Shown piece after piece: positions 42,975 through 52,375 of a DNA stretch of 64,000 nucleotides. The position numbers were made by a program, and so were the translations under genes. Every line of letters begins with the position of its first letter. Within the stretch, counting starts at the first letter, position 1. This DNA comes from an alpha proteobacterium U9-1i (lineage in GTDB: Bacteria; Pseudomonadota; Alphaproteobacteria; Caulobacterales; Aquidulcibacteraceae): assembly GCA_000974665.1 (NCBI GenBank), contig BBSY01000002.1, positions 1,240,001-1,304,000 of the forward strand, given 5' to 3'. The notes below the pieces were generated by a model that saw only the letters and a list, made by a program, of their open reading frames with translations, was not told where the DNA came from and made no database searches.

Positions 42975-44255
42975 GTGCGCTTAATCGCTTCGCTTTTCTT
43001 GTTCGCTGCCGTCGCGTGCACACCGCAGGCGGCGCCGGCCGATCTTGGTCCTATCGCTGAAAGTTATGTGCGCCTCACCTTGGAAATGGACACGCACGAG
43101 GAGGGATACGTCGATGCGTATTACGGTGACCCTGCGTGGCGCGAGGATGCCCGGGCCAATCCCCGTTCGATCGCCGATCTGAAAACGGCGGCCGATGCCT
43201 TGCTGGCGCAGATCGAAGCTGGCCCGCAGGCGCCGAGCGACGCTGCTTCGGCGCGCCGCGCGGAATATCTGCGGACCGCGCTCGTCAGTGCGCGCTTTCG
43301 TCTCGACATGATGGAGGGTGCGCGCATCCCATTTGCGGACGAAGCGGAGCGCCTGTTTGGCCTTCGCCCCGTTCTCCATCCGCTTGAGAGTTACGATGCG
43401 GTGTTGGCGCGCATCGATGCGCTCGCGCCTGGCCCCGGGCCATTGGCCGAACGCGTCGCGGCGTTTCGCGCGCGTTACGTTGTTCCGCCAGCGCGCCGGC
43501 AAGCCGTCATGGAAGCGGCGATTGCCGAGTGCCGCCGCCGCACGATGGCGCATCTTGAATTGCCGGCGAACGAGAGCTTCACACTGGAATTCGTCAGCGA
43601 CAAAAGCTGGGGCGCCTACAATTGGTATCATGGCGAAAACCGCAGCGTCATTCAGGTCAACACTGATCTTCCAACTTATATCAACTCGGCAATCGGCTAT
43701 GGCTGCCACGAGGGCTATCCAGGCCATCACGTGCAAAACATCTACGCTGAGCGTGCGTATCGCGAGCAAGGCATGGTGGAGTTCTCGGTGCTGCCGCTTT
43801 ATGCGCCGACCGCGCCTTTGAATGAGGGCGGCGGAAATTACGGGGAAGAGCTCGCGTTTCCGGGTGACGAGCGCATGATTTTCGAGCGCGATGTTCTCTA
43901 TCCGCTCGCTGGTATCGATCCGTCGGGAGCGGTGGCGTACCGTGAATTCCAGGCGGCGGCATCCGAGCTTGCGGGCGCTGCCCGCACGATCGACGCAATG
44001 TATCTGGATGGCCAAATCGACCGCGCCCGCGCCGTGGAATTGCGGATGCGCTATACGCTGAACTCTAGAGGTCACGCCGAGCAATCGCTGGATTTCGCCG
44101 ATCAATACCGCTCCTACGTGATCAATTATTCGAGCGGCCTCGAATTGGTGCGGGATTACGTGGAGCGGACAGCGCAATCGCCTGACGAGCGTTGGGCGAT
44201 CTACGCCCGCTTGTTCAGCGAACCGACGGTTCCGGCTGAGCTGCAGGCGAACTAA
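42975..44255 (+). CDS. DUF885 protein, probable metallo-peptidase-like lipoprotein
   Basis: 426 residues. GTG 42975 has AGGGGG seven bases upstream and gives the lipoprotein signal MRLIASLFLFAAVACTPQ (lipobox AVAC). The defining GCHEGYPGHHVQNIYAE motif (about 243-259) is the DUF885 HExxxHH-like metal site. Family members are annotated as uncharacterised zinc-peptidase-like proteins. ENRSVIQVNTDLPTY is also typical. Confidence 0.87.
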   Translation: MRLIASLFLFAAVACTPQAAPADLGPIAESYVRLTLEMDTHEEGYVDAYYGDPAWREDARANPRSIADLKTAADALLAQIEAGPQAPSDAASARRAEYLRTALVSARFRLDMMEGARIPFADEAERLFGLRPVLHPLESYDAVLARIDALAPGPGPLAERVAAFRARYVVPPARRQAVMEAAIAECRRRTMAHLELPANESFTLEFVSDKSWGAYNWYHGENRSVIQVNTDLPTYINSAIGYGCHEGYPGHHVQNIYAERAYREQGMVEFSVLPLYAPTAPLNEGGGNYGEELAFPGDERMIFERDVLYPLAGIDPSGAVAYREFQAAASELAGAARTIDAMYLDGQIDRARAVELRMRYTLNSRGHAEQSLDFADQYRSYVINYSSGLELVRDYVERTAQSPDERWAIYARLFSEPTVPAELQAN

Positions 44256-44296
44256 TTCGCATCGAACCCTCATGGCGCCGTGCTATGCTCGGCGCC

Positions 44297-45283
44297 ATGA
44301 GCACATCACAACTTGCGTTCCGTAACGTCAGCACAAACGGCATCAATGTGCGCGCCGCCATTCAGGGCAGCGGGCCACTTGTTGTCATGGTGCACGGGTT
44401 TCCCGAGAGTTGGTATTCGTGGCGCCATCAGATGGCGCCGCTCGCCGCCGCTGGTTTCACGGCGTGCGCGATCGATGTGCGCGGCTACGGCGGTTCGGAC
44501 AAGCCACACGCCGTTGAAGCGTATTCGATGCAGGAACTGACCGCTGACGTCGCCGGCGTGATCGAGGCGCTTTCGCCGGGCGCGCCGGCGGTGGTGATCG
44601 GCCACGACTGGGGCGCGCCGATCGCATGGCACACGGCGGTGTTGCACCCCAAGCATGTGCGCGCCGTGGCGGGTTTGTCGGTGCCATATTTCGCGCTGCC
44701 GCCGGCGCCGCTGAACCAAATCTTCAAGGCGATGTACACGGACCAAGGCGCGTTCTTCTACATGGCCTATTTCCAGGACGAGGGCGTCGCCGAGGCCGAG
44801 TTCGAAGCCGACGTGCGCGGCGCCCTGCGGCGCTTGTATTTTGCGTCGTCCGCCAATTCTAAGGGGCGGTGGGGCAATAAGCACAAGCCGGTTGGCGAGC
44901 CGATGTTGCAGGGGCTCGACGATCCCAATCCGTTTCCAGCCTGGCTGAGTGACGCCGACATCGACTATTTCGTTGGCGAGTTCGAGCGCTCCGGCTTTCG
45001 CGGGCCGATCAATCGCTATCGCAATTTCGAACGCGACTGGTCGTTGATGAACGCAACGCCGGATCGCATCATCCACCAGCCGGCGATGTTCATGGCCGGC
45101 GCCAAAGACATGGTGCTGCAGATGTTCGGCGCCGGCGATATGTCGGCGATCGAAGCGCGCTTGCGGGAAAACGTGGCCGATCTGCGCGCCTTTCACATCA
45201 TTCCAGACGTGGGCCATTGGACTCAGCAAGAGAAGCCGGAACTTGCGACCGGCCACATCATTGACTGGTTGGCCACGCTTTGA
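44297..45283 (+). CDS. Alpha/beta hydrolase, epoxide hydrolase type
   Basis: A 328-residue epoxide hydrolase-like enzyme. HGFPESWYSWRHQ is the oxyanion HGxP motif, VIGHDWGAPIAW gives the nucleophilic Asp (GHDWG, about residue 103), VPDVGH-type PDVGHWTQQ supplies the catalytic His. The cap tyrosines around YMAYFQDEG and RNFERDW fit the family. ATG 44297 gives a normal N-terminus. Confidence 0.9.
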   Translation: MSTSQLAFRNVSTNGINVRAAIQGSGPLVVMVHGFPESWYSWRHQMAPLAAAGFTACAIDVRGYGGSDKPHAVEAYSMQELTADVAGVIEALSPGAPAVVIGHDWGAPIAWHTAVLHPKHVRAVAGLSVPYFALPPAPLNQIFKAMYTDQGAFFYMAYFQDEGVAEAEFEADVRGALRRLYFASSANSKGRWGNKHKPVGEPMLQGLDDPNPFPAWLSDADIDYFVGEFERSGFRGPINRYRNFERDWSLMNATPDRIIHQPAMFMAGAKDMVLQMFGAGDMSAIEARLRENVADLRAFHIIPDVGHWTQQEKPELATGHIIDWLATL

Positions 45284-45389
45284 GCCATTGACGCGGTCGA
45301 TGGCCGCGACGGGCTATATCTATGGATGATTGCCTTGCTCGCGCGAGGCGCGAAAACCACATCAAGGCTGAGTATTCTGAGGGTCTTCC

Positions 45390-45863
45390 ATGCCGAGCAC
45401 ACGCAACGACATTCCGGATAATTCCCGCAAGGCGATGATCGCGCTTTTGAACGCGCGCCTGGTCGATGCGATCGATCTCCGCCTGGCGATCAAGCAGGCG
45501 CACTGGAACGTGAAGGGGCCGAACTTCATCGCGCTGCACGAGCTGTTCGATCAGATCCAAGCGCGCGTCGACACGTTTGTGGATGACATCGCCGAGCGCG
45601 CGGTGGCGCTCGCGGGCGCCGCGCACGGCACCACGCAAGCGGTGGCGAAAGGCACGAACCTGCAGCCTTACCCGCAAGATCTGATGGACGAGAAGGGCCA
45701 TTTGCAAGCACTGGCCGATCGCATCGCCGCCGTGGGAAAACTGGTGCGCAAGGCCATCGATGAGGCCGATGAAGCGTCGGACAAAGATACGGCCGACCTC
45801 TTCACCGGTATCTCACGTCAGCTCGATAAAGACCTCTGGTTTATCGAGGCGCACCTGCAATAG
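45390..45863 (+). CDS. dps: Dps, DNA-binding ferritin-like protein
   Basis: 157 residues of the Dps family, which sequesters iron and protects DNA in starvation. The inter-subunit ferroxidase centre is seen as KQAHWNVKGPNFIALHELFDQI with downstream VDTFVDDIAERAVALAG. Size is typical; the N-terminus is short and only weakly basic. No OxyR-type site recognised upstream. Confidence 0.93.
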   Translation: MPSTRNDIPDNSRKAMIALLNARLVDAIDLRLAIKQAHWNVKGPNFIALHELFDQIQARVDTFVDDIAERAVALAGAAHGTTQAVAKGTNLQPYPQDLMDEKGHLQALADRIAAVGKLVRKAIDEADEASDKDTADLFTGISRQLDKDLWFIEAHLQ

Positions 45864-45866
45864 CGC

Positions 45867-46757
45867 TTAAGTCGGGCCGTGCAGGGTGACGTATCTGACT
45901 TCGTAACGCATCGGGTCGTCGAGATTGTTGTCCTGAAACTTCGCTGAGCCGCCGTCGTCGTTGAGATCAATCGCGGCGGTGAGCAGGTGATGGTCTGAAT
46001 TGCCGAAATTGAAGCTGAAGCCTTGAATGGCGGCGAGGCCGGCGGGCACGCGAGCGGTGTCGCGTCCGCGCTCACTGCCGGTGATTGTGCCGCGCGCGGC
46101 GATCGCGGTGTTGGGTACCCACGCATATTGCACGACAACGGTGTAACGCCGGCCGACATCGGGGCCGCTCCTGCCGACGGCGCGTCTCGGCCGCAGATCA
46201 AGGCGTTCATCGTCGACCAACGTGATCTCAAGCATATCTCCCGCCGGCGCGAGATTGATCGACATGGCGCGGATATTGGCGTCGGTGCCCGCCGCGCGTC
46301 GAAACTCAAAGCCACGCAGCACGAACGTGTGGTTGGCTGGTGCGGCCGTGATAGCGACTTGCGCGATCACGCCGCCGCCGCTGTTGGCGGTCACGCTATG
46401 GGCGCTGCCGCCCACGATGTTCACCCATCGCGCCCGCGCGGTGAACGGATCGTCATCACCAAGATCGTTGAGGGCGAAGCGCGCGGAGGCGCCATTGGGC
46501 AAGACCTGAATACGCCGGAATTTGTGATCGCCGTTTTCAAAGCCGAGCGCGAACATAGACAGCGCCGACACCGTCGCGATCGGCCGATCAGGCGCGGTGG
46601 TGACGGAGCCGCGCGCGCCGGTGGTTTCCGCGAACGATGTGCCGTTGGTGGGCAAAAGCCGGATTGTCGGCGTGGTGGGGATGTAGACCATTTGCGCTTG
46701 CGCGACGCTGGCGGCGAGCGTCAGCGCAAGGGCGGGTGCTAGGAATGCAAGTCGCAT
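45867..46757 (-). CDS. Hypothetical exported protein
   Basis: 296 residues with a signal peptide (MRLAFLAPALALTLAASVAQAQ). The rest is rich in beta-forming stretches (HKFRRIQVLPNGASARFALND, then AQVAITAAPANHTFVLRGFEF), suggesting one or two beta-sandwich domains; the end is similar in style (HHLLTAAIDLNDDGGSAKFQDNN), hinting at an internal repeat around the phrase H(K/H)..NDxGxx.A(R/K)F. No family recognised. AGGAGAGG lies before ATG 46757; it is convergent with dps. Confidence 0.75.
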   Translation of the reverse strand: MRLAFLAPALALTLAASVAQAQMVYIPTTPTIRLLPTNGTSFAETTGARGSVTTAPDRPIATVSALSMFALGFENGDHKFRRIQVLPNGASARFALNDLGDDDPFTARARWVNIVGGSAHSVTANSGGGVIAQVAITAAPANHTFVLRGFEFRRAAGTDANIRAMSINLAPAGDMLEITLVDDERLDLRPRRAVGRSGPDVGRRYTVVVQYAWVPNTAIAARGTITGSERGRDTARVPAGLAAIQGFSFNFGNSDHHLLTAAIDLNDDGGSAKFQDNNLDDPMRYEVRYVTLHGPT

Positions 46758-46859
46758 ATTCCTCTCCTGACGAGGGCCTCGCGACGTCGACGCTAGCCGA
46801 CCGGCGCGCACGCGCAAGCGTACTCGCGGAAGCGTTGGAAAGCGCTTTGGAATTTGCGG

Positions 46860-47606
46860 CTAGATCAGCTCCCAGGGCGGTGTGGGCAGCGCGCGATAGG
46901 CGGCGCGAAGCGAGTCCGACCAGCTGTTCTGAATGATCGTGAAATAGGGATCGTCCGCGTGCATGCGGTGGCGGTGCGAGACGCGCAGCGCGTAGCGTTT
47001 GATCACCAGCAAATCCGCCGGCAGGCCGACGGAGAAATTCGAACGCAAGGTCGAGTCCATCGAGATGCACGCGAGCTTCACCGCGTCTTCGAGCGGGATA
47101 TCGTACTTGGCGACGCGATCGAGGATCGGCTTGCCGTATTTGGTTTCGCCGATTTGCAGGAACGGCGTGTCTTGCGTGGCCTCAATAAAATTGCCCGCGG
47201 AATACACCATGAAGAGGTGCATGCCGCTGCCGGCGATTTCGCCGGCCAGCAGGAAGTTTACGTCGAACTGATAATTCTGCGCCGCGAGCGCTTCGCCGTC
47301 GCGCAGGAATGCCTGCCGCACCGCTTCGCCGACAAGGCAGGCGGCGTCGTACATTGTCGGCACGGTCCACAATGTCATCGGCTCGCGATCGCCGGCGTTG
47401 AAGCCGACGCCCTCGGTGAGACGTGCGATGATCGCCTGGGTGCACGCAAGATTGCCGGACGCCATGAGCGCAATCACCCGGTCGCCTTGCTTTTCAACCA
47501 CGGAGAGCTTGGAAAAGGAGGCGAGGTTGTCCGGCCCCGCATTGGTGCGGGTGTCCGACAGCATCACAATGCCCTGGTCGAGCGCGAGCGCTACGCAGTA
47601 CGTCAT
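46860..47606 (-). CDS. Anbu, ancestral proteasome beta-subunit-like peptidase
   Basis: 248 residues of the COG3484 / Anbu family. Thr2 in MTYCVALALDQG is the expected N-terminal nucleophile once Met is removed; D18 (LSDTRTNAG) and K33 (SFSKLS) complete the Ntn-hydrolase site. Anbu assembles into open-ring or helical particles whose substrates are unknown. It is downstream of alpha-E and circularly permuted ATP-grasp genes, the conserved Anbu neighbourhood, but the transglutaminase partner is not here. Confidence 0.92.
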   Translation of the reverse strand: MTYCVALALDQGIVMLSDTRTNAGPDNLASFSKLSVVEKQGDRVIALMASGNLACTQAIIARLTEGVGFNAGDREPMTLWTVPTMYDAACLVGEAVRQAFLRDGEALAAQNYQFDVNFLLAGEIAGSGMHLFMVYSAGNFIEATQDTPFLQIGETKYGKPILDRVAKYDIPLEDAVKLACISMDSTLRSNFSVGLPADLLVIKRYALRVSHRHRMHADDPYFTIIQNSWSDSLRAAYRALPTPPWELI

Positions 47607-47627
47607 GTTCTCCTCGGGGCGCGCCTG

Positions 47628-48560
47628 TCAGCGCATGTAAAACGCGAATACGGCGTCGCCTAGATCGTTTGTTCGGTCAATGAGTTGGGTGACGTGTTCG
47701 TGCAAACCGGACTGAAAAATGTCCTCGATTCTTGCATAGCGGAGTTGCGCGGATATGGCGCCTGCAAGCCTGTGGCATTCGCCGCGACGCCCGCCATGGT
47801 CGGCGGAGATGGAGTCGAGGCACTGTGTGATTTTGTCATAGCATGCGCGCAATGAGCGCGGGAACTCGGGGCGCAGCACCATCAGCTCGGCCACGTTCCA
47901 AGGCTTCACCTCGTCCTTATACATATATTGGTACGCGCGAACCGCCGACACCGCACGCAGGATCGTGGTCCATTGATAATAATCCAACATGCCGCCGACG
48001 CCTGAGTAGGACGGCAGCAGCACGTGGTATTTGACGTCGAGAATGCGCGCGGTGTTGTCGGCACGCTCGAGCGCCTGGCCGAGTTCGATGAAATGGAAAA
48101 TTTCGTTGCGCAGCATCGTCGTTTGACAGGCGCCGGCGAAACGCGTCGCCGCTTGACGCACCCAATCGAGCGTATCCGGCAACATCTCCGGCATGAATTC
48201 CTTCGCGCCGAAGCGGCGTCCCTCAAGCCATGCGCCGTTCACGGCTTCCCACATGTCGCGCGTGAGCATCGTCCGCATGGCGCGCGCGTTGATACGCGCT
48301 TGATCGAGGCAGTTCAGGATTGAATTTGGATTGTCGCGATCGCAGCCCATGAACAGAGCCGCGCGTTCCGGCGTGACCACATCATGCTTCGCGAAATACC
48401 CTTCGTCGGCGCCCACGGCGATCAAAGTGGATTTCCATTCCTCATCCTGATTGGAGAGGCCGGCCATCATCTGCGCGGCTTCCATCATGCGCGCGAGCGC
48501 ATCCAGCCGTTCCATATACCGGGCGAGCCAGAACATGCTGTCGGCGGCGCGAGCTAGCAT
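47628..48560 (-). CDS. Alpha-E domain protein (COG2307)
   Basis: 310 residues, entirely helical in appearance. MLARAADSMFWLARYMERLDALARMMEAA is the family start, and HFIELGQALERADNTARILDVKYH and YQWTTILRAVSAVRAY are further signatures. ATG 48560 overlaps the ATP-grasp stop (TAATG), so the pair is translated together. The two are thought to build an uncharacterised peptide-like product; Anbu follows 21 bases later. Confidence 0.92.
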   Translation of the reverse strand: MLARAADSMFWLARYMERLDALARMMEAAQMMAGLSNQDEEWKSTLIAVGADEGYFAKHDVVTPERAALFMGCDRDNPNSILNCLDQARINARAMRTMLTRDMWEAVNGAWLEGRRFGAKEFMPEMLPDTLDWVRQAATRFAGACQTTMLRNEIFHFIELGQALERADNTARILDVKYHVLLPSYSGVGGMLDYYQWTTILRAVSAVRAYQYMYKDEVKPWNVAELMVLRPEFPRSLRACYDKITQCLDSISADHGGRRGECHRLAGAISAQLRYARIEDIFQSGLHEHVTQLIDRTNDLGDAVFAFYMR

Positions 48561-49999
48561 TATTTGGACGCTCCGCCGTTTGGCGCGCGGAGCACCCATG
48601 TGTCTTTGGTGCCGCCGCCTTGGCTGGAATTGACCACCAGCGAGCCCTCGGTGAGCGCGACACGGGTAAGTCCGCCGGGCACGATGCGGATTTTGTCTGC
48701 GCCACAGAGCACGAACGGGCGCAGATCGATGTGACGGGGCGCGACGCCGCTTTCCACAAAGGTGGGGCAAGTGGACAGTGCGAGAGTCGGTTGAGCGATG
48801 TAGGCCGAAGGGCTCTTGCGCAATTTCTTGGCGAAGTCCGCACGTTGTTTCTTCGTGGCGTGCGGGCCGACGAGCATTCCGTAGCCGCCGGAGCCGCGCG
48901 TTTCCTTCACGACCAATTCGTCGAGGTGGTCGAGCACGTAGGCGAGCGCGTCGTCCTTGGCGCAATCCCATGTTGGCACGTTCTTGAGGATCGGTTCCTC
49001 ACCCAAATAGAAGCGCACCATCTCGGGAACATAGACGTAGACGGCCTTGTCGTCGGCCACACCCGCGCCGGGCGCGTTAGCGAGCGTGACATTGCCGGCG
49101 CAATAAGCTTGCATCAGTCCAGGAACGCCGAGTGCGCTATCAGGCCGGAAGGCGAGCGGGTCGAGGTAATCGTCGTCGATGCGGCGATAGATGACATCGA
49201 CCTTTTTGGGTCCGCGGGTGGTGCGCGTGAACACCTGATTGTCGCGGACGATCAAATCGACGCCTTCGACCAATTCAACGCCCATCTCGTCAGCGAGAAA
49301 GGTGTGCTCGTAATAGGCGCTGTTGTACTGGCCTGGTGTAAGCACGACGACGGTCGGTTCTCCTTCGCAGCGCGGCGGGGCAATCGATTGCAAAGTTCGC
49401 AACAGGAATTCAGGGTAGCGCGAGATCGGCTCGACGCCGGCATTGGCGAACAGATCCGGGAAGAGGCGCATCATTACGGCGCGATCTTCCAGCATGTAGC
49501 TGACGCCCGATGGCGTGCGGCAATTGTCCTCCAGCACGTAAAATTCGTCTGGCCCAGTGCGCACAAGATCGATGCCGGCGATGTGGGTGTAGATGCCGCG
49601 CGGCGTCGCGCATTTTATCATCAGCTTTTGATAGGCCGGGTTATCGTCCACCAGCTCGGTGGGGATCTTTCCGGCCGAGATAATTTCGCGTTCGCCGTAG
49701 ATGTCGGCCAAAAACGCGTTCAGTGCCTTTACGCGCTGAATAAGGCCCCGCTCCAAAGTCGCCCATTCATCGGAGTCGATCACGCGGGGAATGATGTCGA
49801 ACGGGATCAGTCGCTCGGGATCGCCGCCTTCGGTGTACACGGCGAAGGTGATGCCGGTGCGGCGAAACAGACGCTCTGCTTCCTCGCGCTTGGCAGCGAG
49901 GATCGCAGGCGGGGTCGCCTTCAGCCAGGTTTCGATGGCCGCGTACGCGGGGCGGGTGACGCCATCGGCGCCGCTCATTTCATCGAAGATGTCCCGCAT
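48560..49999 (-). CDS. Circularly permuted type 2 ATP-grasp protein (COG2308)
   Basis: 479 residues. RIIPFDIIPRVID-like (ERLIPFDIIPRVIDSDEWATLERG), RPGTGVYTHIAGIDLVR-type (TPRGIYTHIAGIDLVRTGPDEFYVLEDNCRTPSG in pieces) and KETRGSGGYGMLVGPHA carry the permuted ATP-grasp core; PFVLCGADKIRIVPGGLTRVAL closes it. Such enzymes probably ligate amino groups to carboxylates. ATG 49999 is preferred to GTG 50002 because AAGGAG is four bases before it. First gene of the Anbu cluster. Confidence 0.92.
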   Translation of the reverse strand: MRDIFDEMSGADGVTRPAYAAIETWLKATPPAILAAKREEAERLFRRTGITFAVYTEGGDPERLIPFDIIPRVIDSDEWATLERGLIQRVKALNAFLADIYGEREIISAGKIPTELVDDNPAYQKLMIKCATPRGIYTHIAGIDLVRTGPDEFYVLEDNCRTPSGVSYMLEDRAVMMRLFPDLFANAGVEPISRYPEFLLRTLQSIAPPRCEGEPTVVVLTPGQYNSAYYEHTFLADEMGVELVEGVDLIVRDNQVFTRTTRGPKKVDVIYRRIDDDYLDPLAFRPDSALGVPGLMQAYCAGNVTLANAPGAGVADDKAVYVYVPEMVRFYLGEEPILKNVPTWDCAKDDALAYVLDHLDELVVKETRGSGGYGMLVGPHATKKQRADFAKKLRKSPSAYIAQPTLALSTCPTFVESGVAPRHIDLRPFVLCGADKIRIVPGGLTRVALTEGSLVVNSSQGGGTKDTWVLRAPNGGASK

Positions 50000-50113
50000 C
50001 ACGCTCCTTCAAGCGCAGATGGGGCGGTGGAATGCGCGGATCGTCAAGACAAAGCGTGACGGCGTGGGGCCGAGCGCCCAAGAGAATGGCGCCGGCGCCT
50101 CGGAAACGGGCCG

Positions 50114-50359
50114 TCAGGAATCGTCCTCGATTTCGACCTCGGGACGGTCATCGCCGCGCGAAAGCTCTTCGTGCCAGCGACCGCGTTCGTCTTCCCAGGA
50201 AATGCCGGTGGTTTCGCCGGCGCGCATCTGTTCCATGGCCACGCGCTTGGCGGCGGAATATGCCGCGTCGTGGTTACGAAACGTCTCGGAGATGGTGTCG
50301 CCCAGTTTGAACGCCCAGCCGCCGTCATGCTGGATGATGTGATAGACGATCTTGGTCAT
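50114..50359 (-). CDS. DUF2188 domain protein
   Basis: 81 residues. MTKIVYHIIQHDGGWAFKLGD and SETFRNHDAAYSAAKRVA fit DUF2188, a short beta-beta-alpha domain. The acidic tail DDRPEVEIEDDS is extra. Function unknown. GGAG precedes the ATG; the acyl-CoA synthetase gene upstream on the same strand begins nearly 2 kb away, so the gene could share its transcript. Confidence 0.8.
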   Translation of the reverse strand: MTKIVYHIIQHDGGWAFKLGDTISETFRNHDAAYSAAKRVAMEQMRAGETTGISWEDERGRWHEELSRGDDRPEVEIEDDS

Positions 50360-50428
50360 GGGCGGTCTCCTAGACGAACGTGGGGCCGCTCCCCGCCGAA
50401 TGCAAACGATTGCCGACCGCGTGCGGTT

Positions 50429-52174
50429 TCAGAATTCCGGCGTTTCGATCTGCTTCTTCAGTTCCTTTTTCATGATCTTGCCGTTGGCGTTGCGGGGCAG
50501 CGTCTCGGGCCAGAAAATCACGTCAACGGGCACTTTGAACGCGGCAAGTTTCTGCGCGACATGATGGCGGAGCTCAGGGGCGCTCGCTTCGAAGCCCGGC
50601 TTCAGGTGCACGACGGCGAGGGGTTCTTCGCCCAAGGTTTGATGCGGCTTGCCGATCACTGCGGCGTCCATCACCGAAGGATGGTCGTAGAGAGCGTTTT
50701 CGACCTCCACGCAATAGATGTTCTCGCCGCCGCGGATTAGCATGTCCTTGGCGCGATCGACGATATAGACGAAGCCTTCCTCATCGATCTTGGCCAGATC
50801 GCCGGTTTTCACCCAGCCGTCGAAGAACGTCTCGGCTGTCGCTTTGGGGTTTTCCCAGTAGCCGCGCACGACAATTGGGCCCTTGTACCAAAGCTCGCCC
50901 ACCTCATTGGGGCCGAGCACTTTGCCGTCGGGATCGACGATCTTGGCTTCGCCGGTGGCCGCGCACACGCCAGTGCTTGAGGGTTTACGCTCGTAGTCCT
51001 CCGCGGTGTTTGACACGGCGGTGGCCGAGGTTTCGGTCATGCCCCAGCCTTGGCTCGGCAGCGCTTTCGGGAAGCGCGACTTGATCAGTTTTACCAGTTC
51101 CGGCGCCGCCGGCGCACCGCCGTAGGCGACGCTTTCGATCGACGAGAGATCGTACTCGCCCATGCGCGGATGAGTGAGCACTTGCCAGGCGATGGTCGGC
51201 ACGCCGCCGATGTGAGTGATGCGTTCCTTTTCGATCAAGGGCAGCGCTTGGTCTGTATCCCACCGGCGTTGCATCACGATTTTTTGCCCCGCCATCAGAA
51301 ACGGGATCATCACGGCGAAGCAGCCGGTCGCGTGGAAGAACGGCACCGACACCAGGTAGGATTTCTGCGGCGCGCTTGGGTCCGGCGCAGGGGGCGCTTC
51401 ACCTCGGCGCAGAAACGCGCGCGCCTGAGCGGAAGCCGAGTTGAACATGTTGGAAATGATGTTGCGGTGTGAAACGACGGCGCCCTTGGGGTGCCCAGTC
51501 GTGCCAGATGTGTAGAAGATCGACACGTCATCATCTGGCGCCATCGCGACTTCAGGCGGCGCGATCGCGCCGAAGGATTTCCACTCATTCGTCAGGCCGA
51601 TAACGTCCTCAAGCCGCGCGACGGGCGGGTCGGCAGTCTCTTCGGGTAGGCGCGACACATAGATTTTGCGGATCGCCGGGCAGTTCGGCAGATGCTCGCG
51701 CAAGCGCTCGTAGCGCTCGGCGTCGACGATCAGCAGCGAAGAACCCGAATTGTTCAGGCCGTATTCGAGCTCGGAACCCGTCCACCAGGCGTTGAGCGGC
51801 GTGACAATAGCGCCCGCGAGCACTGCGCCCCAGAACGCCACCGGCCATTCCGGCAAATTGCGCATGACGATGGCGACGCGGTCGCCCTTCTTCACGCCAT
51901 CGGCCACGAGTTGGTGCGCCATCTTGGCTGCGGCGGCTTGGAATGCCGAAACCGTGGCGCGCTCATCCTCGAAGACCAAATGGTCGCGCGCGCCGAACAG
52001 GGCGCCAAGCGCGAACACTTCACGCAACGTCGCCGGGGCGTTTTTCCAGATTTTATAGCTGACGCCGCGAATTTCGGCGTCGCCGAGTTCGAACATGGAG
52101 CCGGGCTGGGTCAGCAGCCCGTGCGCCTGAGCGATCGACATGGCGGGCGGGCCGGGCGTGGCGGCTTCGGTCAT
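50429..52174 (-). CDS. Class I acyl-CoA synthetase (AMP-binding family)
   Basis: 581 residues. It activates a carboxylic acid as acyl-AMP and transfers it to CoA. The P-loop is FYTSGTTGHPKGAVVSH, followed by GWGMTETSATA, KTGDLAKIDEEGFVYIVDRAKDMLIRGGENIY (in parts) and the catalytic lysine in NANGKIMKKEL. Overall layout fits medium/long-chain fatty acyl-CoA ligases. ATG 52174 has GGGAGGAG 11 bases upstream. Divergent from the macroglobulin gene with 200 bases between. Confidence 0.9.
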   Translation of the reverse strand: MTEAATPGPPAMSIAQAHGLLTQPGSMFELGDAEIRGVSYKIWKNAPATLREVFALGALFGARDHLVFEDERATVSAFQAAAAKMAHQLVADGVKKGDRVAIVMRNLPEWPVAFWGAVLAGAIVTPLNAWWTGSELEYGLNNSGSSLLIVDAERYERLREHLPNCPAIRKIYVSRLPEETADPPVARLEDVIGLTNEWKSFGAIAPPEVAMAPDDDVSIFYTSGTTGHPKGAVVSHRNIISNMFNSASAQARAFLRRGEAPPAPDPSAPQKSYLVSVPFFHATGCFAVMIPFLMAGQKIVMQRRWDTDQALPLIEKERITHIGGVPTIAWQVLTHPRMGEYDLSSIESVAYGGAPAAPELVKLIKSRFPKALPSQGWGMTETSATAVSNTAEDYERKPSSTGVCAATGEAKIVDPDGKVLGPNEVGELWYKGPIVVRGYWENPKATAETFFDGWVKTGDLAKIDEEGFVYIVDRAKDMLIRGGENIYCVEVENALYDHPSVMDAAVIGKPHQTLGEEPLAVVHLKPGFEASAPELRHHVAQKLAAFKVPVDVIFWPETLPRNANGKIMKKELKKQIETPEF

Positions 52175-52375
52175 TCTGGGTCGCTCCTCCCGCGGCGGCG
52201 TTCTCAAAAAGGCGCCGCTCGCGTCATCTTTTTGTATCGAGCTGTTTCCGAACGTCTAGTCCTGGCGCCAAAAGCCGCGCTTGCCCGAAACTTGCCGGAA
52301 TTTAATGATGTATTGCGGCTTGCGCGAAGCTCGGGCAAGCATGCGTTTATCCGGGCGGGACGGGAGACGCGCATC

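Noticed and set aside
51692-52375. N-terminal extension of the macroglobulin protein by 228 codons
   Set aside because: It is antisense to the acyl-CoA synthetase; the membrane anchor begins naturally from ATG 52376.
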